Below, piece after piece: positions 1 through 14,042 of a stretch of 64,000 bases of DNA; positions within the stretch are counted from its first letter, which is position 1, and each line of letters opens with the position of its first letter. Made by a program: the position numbers and the translations under genes. Below the pieces are notes generated by a model. It did not search any database, was not told the DNA's origin, and was given only the letters and a program-made list of their open reading frames with translations. Origin of the DNA: Centroberyx gerrardi (taxonomy: Eukaryota; Chordata; Actinopteri; Beryciformes; Berycidae); NCBI RefSeq assembly GCF_048128805.1, contig NC_136005.1, forward strand, positions 12,668,975 to 12,732,974, read 5' to 3'.

Positions 1-162
1 TTAAGAAAATATGAAGCTGTATTAATAGAGTCATATCAATACATAGTGAGGCTATGGAGCAACAAAAATACAGTTGATTGTAACAGCACTATGAAATCTG
101 TATCTATGTAACTAAATGAAAGAATGGTGGTGGAGGTTGAGGTGGTGGTGTGTGTATCAGCA

Positions 163-172
163 TGTGTGTGTA

Positions 173-198
<26 letters not shown>
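163..198. repeat. TG microsatellite
   Basis: Interrupted (TG)n run. Confidence 0.9.
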
Positions 199-203
<5 letters not shown>

Positions 204-1434
204 AAGGGGTAAAAAGAGACCTGATCCTGATTGCATTCAATAAATTTGGCCTTAATCAATTTACCCATCGCCACAGTCAATAAAGGCTAGACAGAGTGTA
301 GCCATCTGAAGATGATACAAAACTACACACACCACTATGTGTTACATCTATTGTCATATTGTCTAGAGTACTGTGACACCCCTCGCACACCTTACTATTG
401 GTTGCTTATAATGGTAATGATGTAAGACTTTATAAACTTATTCTACTGTTGCACTCATTATAAGTTTCTCTGGATAAGCAAGCCAACTCATTCCCAAAAA
501 AGGTAAATGGAACTGCAATCAGAAACAATAAAACTATCTCACACTTACAAATAAAGCGAGAGAGACAGGGAGCACATATGGACATCATTAATCTATATGG
601 AAAGCCACTGTATATACCTGGGTCTTTTATCACCGGTCGCAGAGAGGAAAGGGGAGAGGGAAATATGACATGAAGTGAGAAGATGAGGAGAAGTGAGAAA
701 GTGCCAAAGTAGAGACATAAAGACACCGTGAAACAGTAATCTCAGTTTAGTTCCTCTGATAAAAAAAAAAAGCTATGTGTGGGAGGGGATGATGAAATTA
801 AATGTGACTGTAGCCAAAAAGATTATCACAATACTTGCTGTAACACACTAGGATCTTTGGGACTTTTTTTGAATTTGCAAACATACTAATCTGTGGTGAT
901 GATGAACTAACAGAACATTGTGTGCACGTTACCGTGGAAACCCCAAGTCCAATACAGCGAGCTTGCTAAAAGATGTTGATCAAATCAAAAAGACCAAGGT
1001 CGGCACAGTAAAGAATAGTAATTATAGTTTATTATAGCTACTGCTATGTTACACATCCAAGTCCACCTCACTGAGCCTTTACATGAACAAAGAAAAAGAA
1101 TTTCAGAGTTTTGCACCAAAATAGCTGTAGGTCTAATTAATGATTTTGTGTAGGCGTATTTTTTGTGAAATTTATGGCATTCATCAGTTTCCCAGAGAAC
1201 CTAATGGTTAGCAACAATCTTGAACAACTTGCAACTCAGGAGGAAGTATGAAAAGTAGTGCTGGATTGAGGTTTGAAGCAGTGTGTGTGTGTGTATTTGA
1301 CAAAGGGGGGTGGGATATGTGTGTGTCACGGGGGTCATTCTTGGCGCTGATCCAGACTCCGCAGCTCATTGACCCAGAAAGGACTGACACAAGCACTAAA
1401 AGGCAATCAACAAACCGCACTTGGTCATTCGCCA

Positions 1435-1830
1435 TCACTGAGAATGGCTCCCTGCGTGAAGCGGGGTTAAATTACCAAATGGTGGAAACGAGAGAACAGG
1501 ATGGAGGCGGCGGGGACGGAGCGAGGAGCTGAGGGAGAGGAGGAGGGAGGGGAGGCAGACAAAGCGCGGGCGATGACGTCGGTGGGGATCGTCTGGCCGG
1601 TGACAGGCATTGTGGGAGCACCGGGGGGGGCTGTGAAGCGCCACAGAAAAGAGAAGAGTCAGCAGACCAGAGAGGCTGTAAATGAGGGTGTAATGAAGCC
1701 GCGCAGGTGGGGGCAGGTGATCCATAATGAATGAAGGTGAGGAGGGGAGGAGACAAGGGGCCCCTGGTTGGGCTTTGCTTGGTCTATAATAAACACAGGA
1801 CCAATCAGAGAGTCTCTGGCTGACTCAGTG
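1435..1830. promoter_or_regulatory. GC-rich island with CRE-, CCAAT- and AP-1-like motifs
   Basis: A CpG-containing purine-rich stretch stands out from its AT-rich surroundings. It holds TGACGTCG at 1574-1581 (CRE-like), CCAATCAG at 1801-1808 (NF-Y-like) and TGACTCAG at 1821-1828 (AP-1-like). No adjoining exon was found, so it may be a distal element or the promoter of an unrecognised transcript. Confidence 0.3.
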
Positions 1831-2127
1831 GACAGGCAGAGAGGCGGAGATGGTTTTGTTTGATGTTTAATGATGTTCCTAGCCGGGGTAAGTGGATCTG
1901 CCTGATGGGAAGCCATTACTGGTCCTCTGGATCAGAACTTAGGGCAGGGAAAGTGTTGCTGTCACCTAAATTCATGGACTTTTAAGCAGATCGCTCCAAA
2001 CGAAGCATTCACTTAGTCTGACAAGGAAGTCAATTTTAGAAGCAGCGAGCGAAGAAGGAAACACCAAACAAAGCACTTAAGGGGGAGGTGTCCAGGACTC
2101 AGCCGGTCAGTCAGCTGGTCTAACAAG

Positions 2128-2216
2128 TATTGCTGTTGTTGTTGTTGTTATTGTTGTTGTCGTTATTATTATTATTAATAGTAGTAGTAGCAGTAGTAGT
2201 AGTATTATTAGCATTA
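2128..2216. repeat. Compound trinucleotide repeat
   Basis: Consecutive runs of GTT, ATT and AGT units with interruptions. Confidence 0.85.
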
Positions 2217-3296
2217 GTATTGCATTGCATTTAACTACCAGCAAAGTAAGCTTTACAAAAAAACAGATAAAAACATCTGCATTCAATGCACTCAGTTTAA
2301 TCTTTCTCAGGCCCTGAGAGTAAACTCTAAATAAAAATACTAATTTGTACAACCATAACGATAAACAACCAGTACTGGCCTTGTACATATCTGTTGAACT
2401 AATCAAAACAGACAAATACTGCAAAATGGAACAGGCTTTTTGTTTCCACACTATCTTCTGACAAATCAAAAGCCAGCAATTTAGTAGATAATGGAAATTT
2501 CATGTTTTGGGGTATTCAGTCAGAGAGTAGACTTGCCAGAATTGTTCTTATGGCACACAAACAGTAACACGTGTTTTCTTCATTTTGAGGGCATTATTTT
2601 GGAACCATCCGTTGGATGGGTTTCTTCCCGGCAGCCTCTCTCCAGAAACGATGACAGTTCTCCCCCTTCTGTCTTGTCGGCTGACAGATGGAATGTGTGA
2701 TCAAAGAAATCACACCCTGTGCATAAATAATCACAGTATATTCAGTTGCGACCGCCTTGAAACTGACATTTTGTCTGTGTCATTGGAAAAGAAACTCAAG
2801 GATGAGACAACATGCAAATTCTCTCCTTATTTTGCCTTAACTACAGGCCAATGCTGACATATCTTCTGCCCTCGTCAAAGCAGCGACACGCTAATGAGGC
2901 TTACAAGAGCATGATATCAAAAGAGGGATGCCACACTGACGGTGTTTCCACTGGGACAAAAAGATTAAGAATATATTCCCTACAAAAAGTCTTTTAAGCC
3001 GTTCTCCAGGCTATCTAAAAGTGATGTAGCTGGGTGCTTGGACTAAAACGCCCTGTCCACTCTGGCCAACACTGCCAGACAGAGGAGCTATAATTGACAC
3101 ACCTCTGCCCGTTGCTGCAGTGAAAACTCAATTGCAAACAATAGCCGTGGGCAGTGACAATGTCAGGATCAAAGACGGTGTCCTTGGGCCAGGTTGTATT
3201 ACAAAGTAGAGAAGGGGATGCTTAGCTTCACCAGCCCCGTCAGCACTGACACTGGAGACCCAGAGGGAAGATGTTGTCACGACTCAGCTACACAAG

Positions 3297-3318
3297 AGGG
3301 GGAAGAGAGAGAGAGAGG

Positions 3319-3352
<34 letters not shown>

Positions 3353-3405
3353 GGGTTTGAGACAGAGAGAGAGAGGGAGAGAGGGAGAGAGAGAGAGAGA
3401 GAGGG

Positions 3406-3436
<31 letters not shown>

Positions 3437-3575
3437 GGGAGAGAGAGGGTTTGAGACAGAGAGAGAGAGGAAGCGAGAGAGAGAGAGGGAGAGAGGGAGA
3501 GAGAGAGAGAGGGGGAGAGAGAAAGGGTTTGAGACAGAGAGAGGGAGAGAGAGACAGAGAGAGAGAGAAAAGGAA
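3297..3575. repeat. GA-rich homopurine tract with higher-order units
   Basis: About 280 bp of almost pure purine on the plus strand. The block GGGTTTGAGACAGAGAGAG recurs at 3353, 3447 and 3525, showing that 78-94-bp units were duplicated. The frames through it encode only Arg/Glu or Ser/Leu repeats and are not genes. Confidence 0.9.
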
Positions 3576-6326
3576 AAGACAGAATATTATTTTGATACAA
3601 TACATTTGACTGTGAGAGAGTTCGCTCCTCTCCTGAGAATAGAACAGCCTTGTGCCGTTTCGTTCCTCCGCACCTCTACAGCCTCTGCTGCCATCTCTCC
3701 TTTTAAAAGGTGTGTTTAAAGGAAACTGTTACACAAACATCCTCCTGGGAGAGAGAGTCATCCCCTGCACCCTGCACAGCCTTGAAATACACGGGTATTG
3801 AGTGTTACAGTATACCATAAAGAGGATAGTTCAGTGAAAAGCCGGCTGTAGACGCGTCTGTCACGGTTTAGAGGGCCGGGGAGGGATGTTCACCAATCTC
3901 TTGGGTTATGAATTCAGGAAGAGTGGTGATAGACAGTAGCGGGGTCCAGAATGCCAACAACTCTCACTTATTTGGGTTAAGTCTATTGCCCAAATTTAAA
4001 GGTTAAATCATGTATGTATGTATCACTGGGCACTTTCTGGCAGTTGGCTGCACTCAGATTGGAAGATGGAAGCAGATTATGCCTGGAAGTGATTGCAAAG
4101 TAACAGTTGTTGTCATGGAAGTCAACTTCACTGATTAGTTAATGGCACTGTGACTAATTACTCTCAGCACTGTGCATGCCTGAGGTACTCCAAAGCCATT
4201 ACACTTTTACTGTATAGATTTATCCCATCACCAACAACAAAAAATATAAATAAGCAGAAATCCTATCTCTCCATTGAAACAAAGCTCCGCCGAGCCATCC
4301 TGGAAACAGTGAGAGAGAGAAACAGCGTAATGTTAACATCATGTCTTTTAATGAAGCCCACTTTTCTCTCTGCAGCCAGTCAACAGCACTCCTTCAGCCC
4401 CATTATAAATCAACATAATGAGGCATAAATCAGCATTAATCAGCATATGGGTTAGGGGCACACAGTGAGATACATAATGGAACATAACGTATATGCTCCA
4501 TTATCGACTCACACTGAGCAGCGGCAATCACCACCTCATCTCTCCCTCTCCCTCTCTTAGCCAGCTCATCATTATTGGCAATCAACTGTACTGTGTGACT
4601 TCTATAAATGCCAAGGGCCAACGGAGAGAGCCAGACGGACGATGCCTGTCACTCTTCTCCGTTGCAGAAGACTCATCCACAGACAAGCCGAGGACCTTGA
4701 CGAGGAGGGGGGGGGCAGAAAAGTGATGACAAACACAATCTGATAAATGGCATAGTTAAGGAAGTCAACACAAGGCATTATGCTGCATCGCTCATTGCAT
4801 TTGAGCAGCTGGAAGCGGTCCAATGGATTCCAGTGAATAGGGGAAAACATGGGGTTTGCAGAAGGAGGACCTGCTACTGGCATTATAAAGGGTACATTAT
4901 ACCAAAAGCTTTGGACAGGCTTGGCTGTGTCTATAGTTCAATCAGCGTCTCTGGCAATGAGCGGGGATCATAAAACTCTCGTTTTATGGAACGGGCACAA
5001 GGCCCATTGGAAAGACCTTTCCAGATTGTGTGCAGAGGACAGGAGGGTTACTATGTCCCAAATCCTTACCACCATTCCTCTTTCCTGTGCATCTTTCCTT
5101 TCTCTCTCCCTCTCTCTCTCTGTTTCTCTCCAGCACTCTCTTCTCCGATTTCCCTGCTTTTCTTCTCCCACTCCCCCACAGAGAGCTCAGTAAATCCAGG
5201 GAGCGTTTCGAGAGCAGCCAGTCAACAAGGAAGCACTTCTGTCGGCGATGCTTGGCTGCTGGACAGCAAACACACAACCGTAGAGCCACAGCAGTGATCT
5301 GTCCACTGAAGCGTCTCCAAACGCCTCTCTCAATCTGCCACTCAGTATAATCAAGCCTCAAAACGCAGCACGCCACCCCAGCCCCCCTGGCTTGGCTTTA
5401 TCTGAAAAGACAGCATGTGTAGATAGACCAGTGTGGGGAACAATTTGTACAATCAGGGGCCAGGAAAAAGAGTGGATACTTTTCAACCCAAAGGCTTGGT
5501 GTCTAGCTGTGGGCCCCTCATTCATTAGGGAGAGGGACGCCGTTATCCCTCTATTCATCTATTCACTTCAGATTCTATAATTATCTTATGCATATCATTT
5601 CACCCCTGCCCTCTTTTTTCCTCTTCTATTGCCGTCACACTCTCCCTACTAAATTCAACATCTTAAGTTTCTTACATCCCTAATGTACATTTATTCACTA
5701 ATAGGTTCAGACCAGCCTATTATCCATTTCAGCTCTAAAATGTACTATTATTTTTTAAGAGAAACAATACGATTATGAATGGTTGTAGCTTCATACAACA
5801 TGTGAAATGATCGTACCAATCAATACTATATGTTAAATAATCTCATAAAAATAGAGATTTTTATGTTTTGGGGGAAAAGAATATACTTATCCCATTATCT
5901 TCCCTTATAAAAGAAGGTTATTGTTACACTGTCGAAGTCACAGAACTACATGGATAACCAGCACCCACAGCTGCACTTTATACAAAACCAAATAATCTCG
6001 CTTCATTAGATTCCATAGAGAGAGGCAGATATAATAATCACAGACTCCAATGCATATTTTAGCATCCTAAAGCATGCCCGGGGCAATATGAAAGTGTTCC
6101 TTTTTAATGTTGATCTTTCTCTTGTTGATCTTTCTCTCACCACTTATTGTGGTGCCACTGGAAATGAAATGGTGACCAGGCTGTTCTAGTATCCTTCTGT
6201 TTGCGTGTTTGTAAAATCTGAAAGTAAGATGTAATAAATGCATCTGTATAAATATTTGCATTTGAATGTTTGAAATGTTAGAAAAATGAGCCGTTTAATC
6301 CATGATCCAAGCCATCAAACTGTTTC

Positions 6327-6582
6327 AAAGAACAAAAACAAAATCCAGGGCACTCGTCACAGAAAAAGGTTATAAAGCCTTTATTCCATCGGCTTGTTCA
6401 AAGAACAGGTTAAAAACATACATTTGTAAGAACACGTTAAAAATGTACAATTATGTTCTATGAAGAGTGCCTTGGATTTTGTTTTCTTCTCTGATGCAGT
6501 TACCCCACACCAAAGAGCCCCCTCTACTGAAGATTTTGACATTATACACCCAAATGTAACACTCTCTCCTCTGTTTTTTTGT
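6327..6582. mobile_element. Probable insertion flanked by 15-bp direct repeats
   Basis: The 15-mer CCATCAAACTGTTTC occurs exactly at 6312-6326 and 6583-6597. Inside, AAAACAAAATCCAGGGCACT (from about 6335) and its near reverse complement ending about 6490 (AGTGCCTTGGATTTTGTTTT) form terminal-type inverted repeats. Flanking duplication and inverted repeats suggest a non-autonomous element, possibly nested; class uncertain. Confidence 0.55.
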
Positions 6583-7390
6583 CCATCAAACTGTTTCTTC
6601 TTGTTTCCTGTGGGTAAAGGCAAAGCTGCTGCTCTGTAAACATTTTATTTACAGGCTAATGACTCCAGCAGAAACAAAGGAGAAACAGGATAATGTAAAC
6701 ACAGCAAAGTTTCAGAGGAACCCTCTCGCTTTCTTTCATCCGGCTATGCCTGTCTATTTATGACATTTCTAATAAAGGTGACTGTGCTTGCACCACTATT
6801 GCATGTCATTGCTATTCACCTCGTGTATCGGTAGCTCTGTAGTGTCATCTTTCTCACTGAAAAAATATAATCTATGCTGCAAGTCAATGTGATTCCCCTT
6901 CATGCACAGAATGGCCTGTTTAACTGGATTTAATGTGTCTTCAGTAGTAAGCCAAAATTCTGCTATAACATTTCGCCTTGGGCATGTTCCAAATAAAAGT
7001 GACACTCTGTTATATAGTACCATCTACAGGGTGTGTCATTGTCATGCGTCCCACATGTATGTTCCTGTGTCGGTGCCAACACATGCCGAGAGCCTATTGG
7101 CGGCTGCGAGGATCTTTATTTAAATAATGGACTGAGCTGAGCAGCCGTCGTGTCCATATGGCCGCCTCCAGCTCTTCCTCCTCTAATGATCTCATTGGAG
7201 AATAAATATCAAGACTCAGAAGCTTGCTGTATTGTGGGGAAGAGGCTCACAAATAGAGCTGTGTAGACTGTATTGTCTGGGGGAGGGTTTCTGAGCACCG
7301 TGGAGCCGTACGGCTGCAAGAGGCACCTCCAGTAAATGTGCAGAATGTGTGAACTACTTCAACAGGGCAGGAGGGGTACGGAGTCAAGTG

Positions 7391-7546
7391 TCACAAATGT
7401 ACAGTATATCACAACTCGAAAAAATAAACAAGGATGTTCACAAATGCAAACAACAGCTTTCACAAATGTCTATCACAACTCATAAATAGACAAGGATGTT
7501 CACGAAGGCACAAAACAAGTTTCACACATGTACATATATCACGACA
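7391..7546. repeat. Minisatellite, about 2.4 copies of a 62-69-bp unit
   Basis: Units begin at 7391, 7460 and 7522 (partial), each opening TCACA(A/C)ATGT; the first two contain ACAAGGATGTTCAC. Imperfect tandem array. Confidence 0.8.
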
Positions 7547-8469
7547 TACCCCTCTCTCTCTCTCTTATACACACCATCAAATTTACATATATGTAGCATC
7601 CCACCTCTCCAAGACTGACACTCTCTACAGTATTAAAGAGATGTTGTGTTCACTCTTCAAGGTGTTAGTCACAAGGCTTTTGTTAACCTGTCAGCTCCCC
7701 TTACACGTAGCCTTTGAAGCTTCCCGAGCATGAGTCACACACACATACACACACACTGCTGAGATCTACATGACAAAGGACTGTGTGTGCTACGCCCAGA
7801 TGTATAGCACATGTGAAGATATGAGCATGTCACACTATCAAGACCTATATTGTCGAGGAGTGATACTGTTGGTTGCAGGGAAGATTGAGGGGGTATTTTG
7901 AAAGGAAGCATAATGTATTTTATGACTATGACTGAGTACCAAACTTTGTTGAAAGCATTATATATTTTGTCCCCAGATGACTGCATGTTACACAGATGTT
8001 GAACTCCACACCAAAAATCATTATTCACATTAATTGGTTAAGCTGTCCTCCTAAATGAAAGCATCAGGACTTGTTTCAGGTGAAAACCGATGCATATATT
8101 TGTGTTGCTAAAAGCCTGAAACCTCTAAGAGTTTTATTTATTGGCCAAAAAGGTTCAGATGTGGTTTGAGTGATGCTTGTTCCCGCAGATTCAAGTGGAA
8201 AACTATTAATAGAAACATTATATTACGTTAAATTAACTTAAATGGGAGAGAGAAGGAAATCCAGGACAAGAGAGTGTGGAATCAAAAGGTGGAGAGACAG
8301 ACATGCAAACGACAGGGAGAGAGTGGGATGATAAAGGAGAGCGAATCACATACAGGTGCTCTTTGGATACTTCAGGTGTACTGTGCTTATTCCATCTTGC
8401 GAAGGGCTCATTGCATGAGTGGAATATGGTCTCAATAAAAAATGTAAAATGCAAGTCTCCTTCAAAAAC

Positions 8470-8600
8470 GATCCAAGGCACACTGTAGGGTTTGTGCAAA
8501 ATTAAAATGCCTTTATTTTACATGGCAATACGTATTTAAAATGACCAACGCGTTGCGACCGACATAGGTCTTCATCAGGGTCATTGGGGTGGGAGGATGG
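8470..8600. repeat. Dispersed repeat related to the 6327-6582 element
   Basis: GATCCAAGGCACACTG followed by TGCCTTTATTTTA parallels AATCCAGGGCACT...GCCTTTATT at 6345. The second half (CAACGCGTTGCGACC, GGTCTTCATCAGGGTC) is a widely seen fish repeat motif. Boundaries are approximate. Confidence 0.5.
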
Positions 8601-10445
8601 TTCTCTATCAATGTGCAAGCCTATTGGTCAAAAAACAAGGAAGTGATACATCATCAATAGAAAGGAGAAAGAAGGAAGAAAGAAGGAGGAGGGAAGAAAG
8701 AAAAGGGGAGGGAAGGGGGATGGAAGGAAGTGAAGAAGAGAGAGAGGAGATGAGAGCAGGGGTAAACCTAAATCATTAAAAAGAAGATAGATATAATGTG
8801 GCTACCAAGTCAGGGTGGACCTAATCCTTTCCTTATGTACACATGATGAATTCCTCAATCTATAACCTGGTCCACATGTTTCTGTTCATAACTACAAACA
8901 CATATTGACTACACAATCACCTTAACCATCAATTGTTCCATATATTAAAATACAATTTTTACATGATTCCTGAAGTGATATTTCACAGAAAGCGATGAGG
9001 CTAGTTGGGGGGTGAGAGGGTTAAGAGAAACAACAGGCAAGACAGACAGATAGGGATAAGAAGGAAGAGAGGAGGTTGGAGGGGAGGCTGAGAGGGCAAA
9101 GACGAAAAATGACTGCAGGCGGCCGAGAATAGCAGGCAGATAGAAGAGTAAAAAGGGGAGACAGAAGATGAGAAAGAGGTAGGTGGCAGGGGAAGCGGCC
9201 TGGGGAAGGAGAGGGAGAGGAGGGAGGCACAAAGGCAAAGAAGGAGCGAGGAAGAAGGGGGAGAGGGGAATTCACAACTCAGAGCCACTGGGACCAGCAT
9301 TTATTCTTTGTAGTTGCGTCCTGAAAGAGGCCTTCAGTTCTCTCTCTCTCTCTCTTTCTGTGTGTGTGTGTGTGTAGGGAGGAGCCACATGGATGTGTGA
9401 GGGTACGAGGGAGCGTTGTCACTGCAAGCACCCCGGCACCAAGCCTCCTCGACCGGATAAACTCCAGGCAACCTCATCTCGCTGTCAAATCAACACGGCT
9501 TTAATCTCGCCAGCACGGCCCTCTCCTCTCTCGTTACACTTTGCTTCACCTCGTTCTACAATTGTGTAACCATCAGGAGAGAGGTATGGCATGAGCTGTT
9601 TGTCAGGGCGAATTAAAATGAGGTAACGCTCTTATCCAGAGCAGCTCGGACTGAGTGAGCAGGTAGGGCTTGTTCACTTAAACAAGACACACGGCTGTTG
9701 AGGGGATTTCAACTTGGTCTGTCAAAACACTAGACCACCTTGTCATCCAAATACATCCAAGGAGGTGCTACTTCAACCAAGTGTATTAACCTAAGGCGGT
9801 ACACAAACCAAAGGAGGCTGATTAGAGAGGCCCTGCCAGCTCACCTTACCACGCACATACACACACTGCCAGCAACTCCAGAGACAAGTCTCCAGAAGTC
9901 CATTAATCTTGTGCAACCAGAGTAAAATTTACTCCTTTGTTGGCATGGAAAAAGTTGGCTCTAGCTGAACTTTTGGGCTGCGTCGGCCCGTCAGCAGCCA
10001 CGTATCAGCATTGCTATGTGTCTCGTGTATGACTGCAACCCTCGGCGAACAAGCTGATTGCTACCACTAGCAATCAGCTGGTTGAAATTACCATCAGACA
10101 GCAGCAAGGCGATGTGGTTCCTGGCAGTCTGAATGCAGAATCAGCCTGCTGCTGCTGCAACCACATGGAGCAGCAGCATTCATCAGCCAGGTTCAGAGTG
10201 GAGGGACCCAGAGAGGAACCGTTACAAGGACTTGAAAGTTCCTGTCGGTTAGATCAACGTAGTTTTGATTTGTTTAAACCGTCTCTGTGTTGTCGAGCTG
10301 TGATTTAGGGACAGTCACTCATCTAATTGTCATGCTTGTTTGATGTCTTGTTGAACATTCAGTCACAGTTGGTGATTCTGTCAGACTCAATCCACTGTGC
10401 AACACATGATGCAGATTAGATGCAGGATGGTTTGATGTGTGCACG

Positions 10446-10501
10446 CTTACACACATGCACACACACAGACACACATGCACACACACACACACACACACAC
10501 A
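10446..10501. repeat. CA microsatellite
   Basis: Interrupted (CA)n. Confidence 0.9.
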
Positions 10502-11860
10502 AAAGAAAGTCCATTCAAGATGGTGCTGTCAAAGAGTGCTTTCACTGTTGTTTGAAACCGTCCTAATTCTAATTTGGGGATTATCCTGTTTAAAAATATT
10601 TTCTGTAGAACATCCACAAGTTTACTGAGGTATGGGAGATTGTCATGTCAGTCATGCCCACTCTAAACAGAGAAAAAAAAAACTTGCACACACTTAGATC
10701 CATGCAATCTTCTCTTTTAATGAGCTTTTAGCAAGCTTTTGGTCTCTTTCATTTTTTTTTTCCTTTGAAAGTTTAATTGAGTTAAAAGTTATGAGAAGGC
10801 TTCATGATACTTTCAAAGTCCATTGTATAATCTCAAAAATAAATGTGCTTCACTCAAAAAATTAAGCCGTTTCCTGAACAAACAAATTCTTGAGCAACTT
10901 GCTGAGGTTTAATTTAACAGTATTATGTATGTGGGCAAAAGTCATGGAGAGTAATTATTAGACAAATAAGCAATCCTCCTTAAAACAGAACGACTGCGCT
11001 CACCACAGGGGCTCCTGTCTGAGCCACATCATCTTCAAACTTCAATGCAGAAATTCACACTTAAGACTTAATTGAGTTTAAATTCTTAATTGGCTCCACC
11101 GCTGGGGGTAATTAAACAAATTGTTTCTTTGAACAAAGACTTTCCATCGGGCGAGAGAGAAAGGAACCGCACAGTGTTTGTATGAGCGATAGGAAATGTT
11201 ATGGGGAGTGTTGCACAAGGTTCCTTAGTGGTGAGTTTTGGAGTACAGTGGGAGAACGGCGAAGAGTGTGCAATAGAATTGATTGCTTCCATCCATCATT
11301 AGTTTACCTCTTGGCACCGACTTGCTTGGTTGCACTAATTGCGACCAACGCTGGCATTCTTTAAGCAGATAGGCAAGCCTGTTCTCTCTCTCTCTCTCTC
11401 TCTCCTCATCAGCTTACCTCGCCCTGATTTATTTCTTGATTTATTCATTTGTACACAGCTCATTGTTGGGCTGCATTTGAAGTTATGGATGAATTCTCTT
11501 TCAAGAAACCATCGCACAAGCCGCGTACCGCTCTGTTTGATGTTGGCAGAGGGAGATGATTAAGGATCTTCTCTGTCTCTCTCTCCCTCTCTCTCTCTAT
11601 CTGTCTATCTCTCATTCTCCGTCTCTCCCCCTGCTGTCCACTCCTTTTCTCCATCTCCTTCTTGCTCTATTTCTCTTCCTTCGCAAAGTTGACAATCTGG
11701 TTTCATGCTAATCAAAGGTGTCCCAGAGAAGAAGGCTCCATGCGGCCCTGAGGACGGTTAACGCAGCCCCTTTAATAGAGTAAGCAGCAGGACCACACTG
11801 TTTGGCAGCTCAGCTCAACATGGCTCAGTTTAGCATTGTGTAGGTCGAATCGTGGAGTGG

Positions 11861-11862
<2 letters not shown>

Positions 11863-11902
<40 letters not shown>
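11863..11902. repeat. CA microsatellite, about 20 units
   Basis: Uninterrupted (CA)n. Confidence 0.95.
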
Positions 11903-11904
<2 letters not shown>

Positions 11905-12776
11905 CCTAACTCTGCAGCTTTCAGACGGATTCAGAAAAACTGGTCAGTGCTTGGCATCATGACACACAGGTCCTCCCACGTCTTTTAGCTGTCTACACAT
12001 ATTTTTGCTCCTGCTAGAAAATGTATTTATGTATGAGGCAACAGGCTGACCCAGAGTGACCAGGTCACAACTGCACGCTCACCTGGACACACAGAACCAC
12101 TGATCAAAACACTTACAGCATGCTGTGCCATGTGAATGTGTGTATGTTTGAGCAAGACAGAAAGAAAGACAGAAAGACAGAAAGAAAGACAGAAAGAAAG
12201 AAAGAGCATTCAAGGCAGTAAAAGCCAACAAGACCGATGTAAGCCTGTTGGGAGAATGATTAATAAGAATGTCATTTGGCAGACAATTGGCAGACCAATG
12301 ATATAGAGTGCTGTGATGCATTTTTCAATGAATGGCATCCGGAGTAATCAAGCCCTAGCAATCAACTTTAAACTTCATAAATTAATTGCCTCTTTTGGAC
12401 TACAATAAAACACATCACTAGAAAAGACTTGCCAATAGACTAGACTTCACTAGACTAGGACTGGACTTAGCAGGACTGGACAGAAATGCACAAGATTGAG
12501 CTGAACTAAAGTAAACTAAAGCAGTAGACTAAGCAGGACGTTTTATATATATATACCATTTTCCTTCAGTTGTTTCTTTCAACCCACTGATGGCCCAGCA
12601 GTCTGCATGCCAATAGTGTGTTTTATAGATCTCCAGTGAACTAACAAAGACCTGCCACTAGATAATGTGAGTCAGTTAGGAGAGGAGATGTAAAACAAAG
12701 AGCTGTTAATGGAGCAGAAACTGTTTTCTCATGTACTGTATTTAACCAGGTGGAGACTTACTGGAGGTGAGGGGGG

Positions 12777-12870
12777 CAAGAGAGAGACGGAGAGAGAGAG
12801 ACAGAGAGAGCGAGAGAGAGCGAGAGAGAGAGAGACAGAGAGAGGGAGAGAGAAAAGGAAAAGAGAGAAT
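12777..12870. repeat. GA-rich tract
   Basis: Purine-rich (GA)n with CGA and CAGA interruptions. Confidence 0.9.
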
Positions 12871-13978
12871 AAGACAGTAATACTGTAGAACTGGCAGGGA
12901 AATACGTAACTGCATGTCAGAAATGCTTCACTGTAAAACCACCATTTATTCTTCTTCTACACTGTATAGAATTGTATATATGTAATGAGCATTTTCTTAC
13001 CTTTGATTTACCTTCATGTGTTATGTATTTGTCAATTTTACTCAATAATACTGGACATTGTTCATTTTTTCTTTTCAACATCGTTTATATATATATATAG
13101 AGAGAGAGACAGACAGAGAGAGAGCTGAGGTCTTGAGAACCTCCTCTTCTAAATCTAAAAGCACATCAGCATTATTTGAGATAATTGGAATGAAATGAGT
13201 GCAACCACTGGCCATGTCTTTACGGAGGAAAGTGGTGGGGAGGAGGGAGCTTTAATGGTGCATTCATCCTGAACCAAACACCCAATAAGACTATTTGAGA
13301 GAGAAGTACACATTAAAGAAAAATATGGGTGTTATTCGAGTTTTTCTGTTCATCTTTCATTTCTCTGCTGCCAGCTGGAGTGCTGCCTCTGACCCAGCGC
13401 AGAGCCCGACTTACTTAATTCTCATCATGCTGTTCAAAGTTGCATTACCTTCCTCTGCTTATAGGATCCCATTCAACTTGAAACTCCATCAGACATGCTT
13501 GTTAATAGTTAAGCCTCAATCTATCACAGGGAATGAAGAGGCGTTCAATTTCTGCTCGGAAATACCTTCTAGGGCTTTTTAAGCAATAACCTTAATAACC
13601 GGTGTCAGGTTTCCAGGCAGGTAGAATTTGAAATCAAAGCACACAGCAGCAAAAGCAGGAGTTCACATTGGAATTGATAGCTGTAAACTGTGATTTGTGC
13701 CATTTCTTGAAGCAAGTGAGCTCCATTCTGCTTACTGGCCCTCATAAGGTTTTTACAAGGTGTATATGAACAAAGGGAAATGGCCTATAGACAAGGTAAT
13801 GTGGAGATAAGATAAGAGAAATGAGCCAAAAAGTGAAAAACACCATTACTTTCCTCTAAGATACAATTATCTGACAACGTTCATTGAACATCAGCATAAT
13901 AAAATGTCTGCAGTTAGGTAGTTATTGTTTTTATGGCATTTCTGCACTGTTTGACAGTGTAGAATGAGGGAGACACAA

Positions 13979-13985
<7 letters not shown>

Positions 13986-14041
<56 letters not shown>
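13986..14041. repeat. GA microsatellite, about 28 units
   Basis: Uninterrupted (GA)n, homopurine on the plus strand. Confidence 0.95.

Positions 14042-14042
<1 letters not shown>

Noticed and set aside
3194-3719. Long open frames of Arg/Glu or Ser/Leu repeats on both strands
   Set aside because: They are translations of the GA microsatellite; no homology or splice structure.
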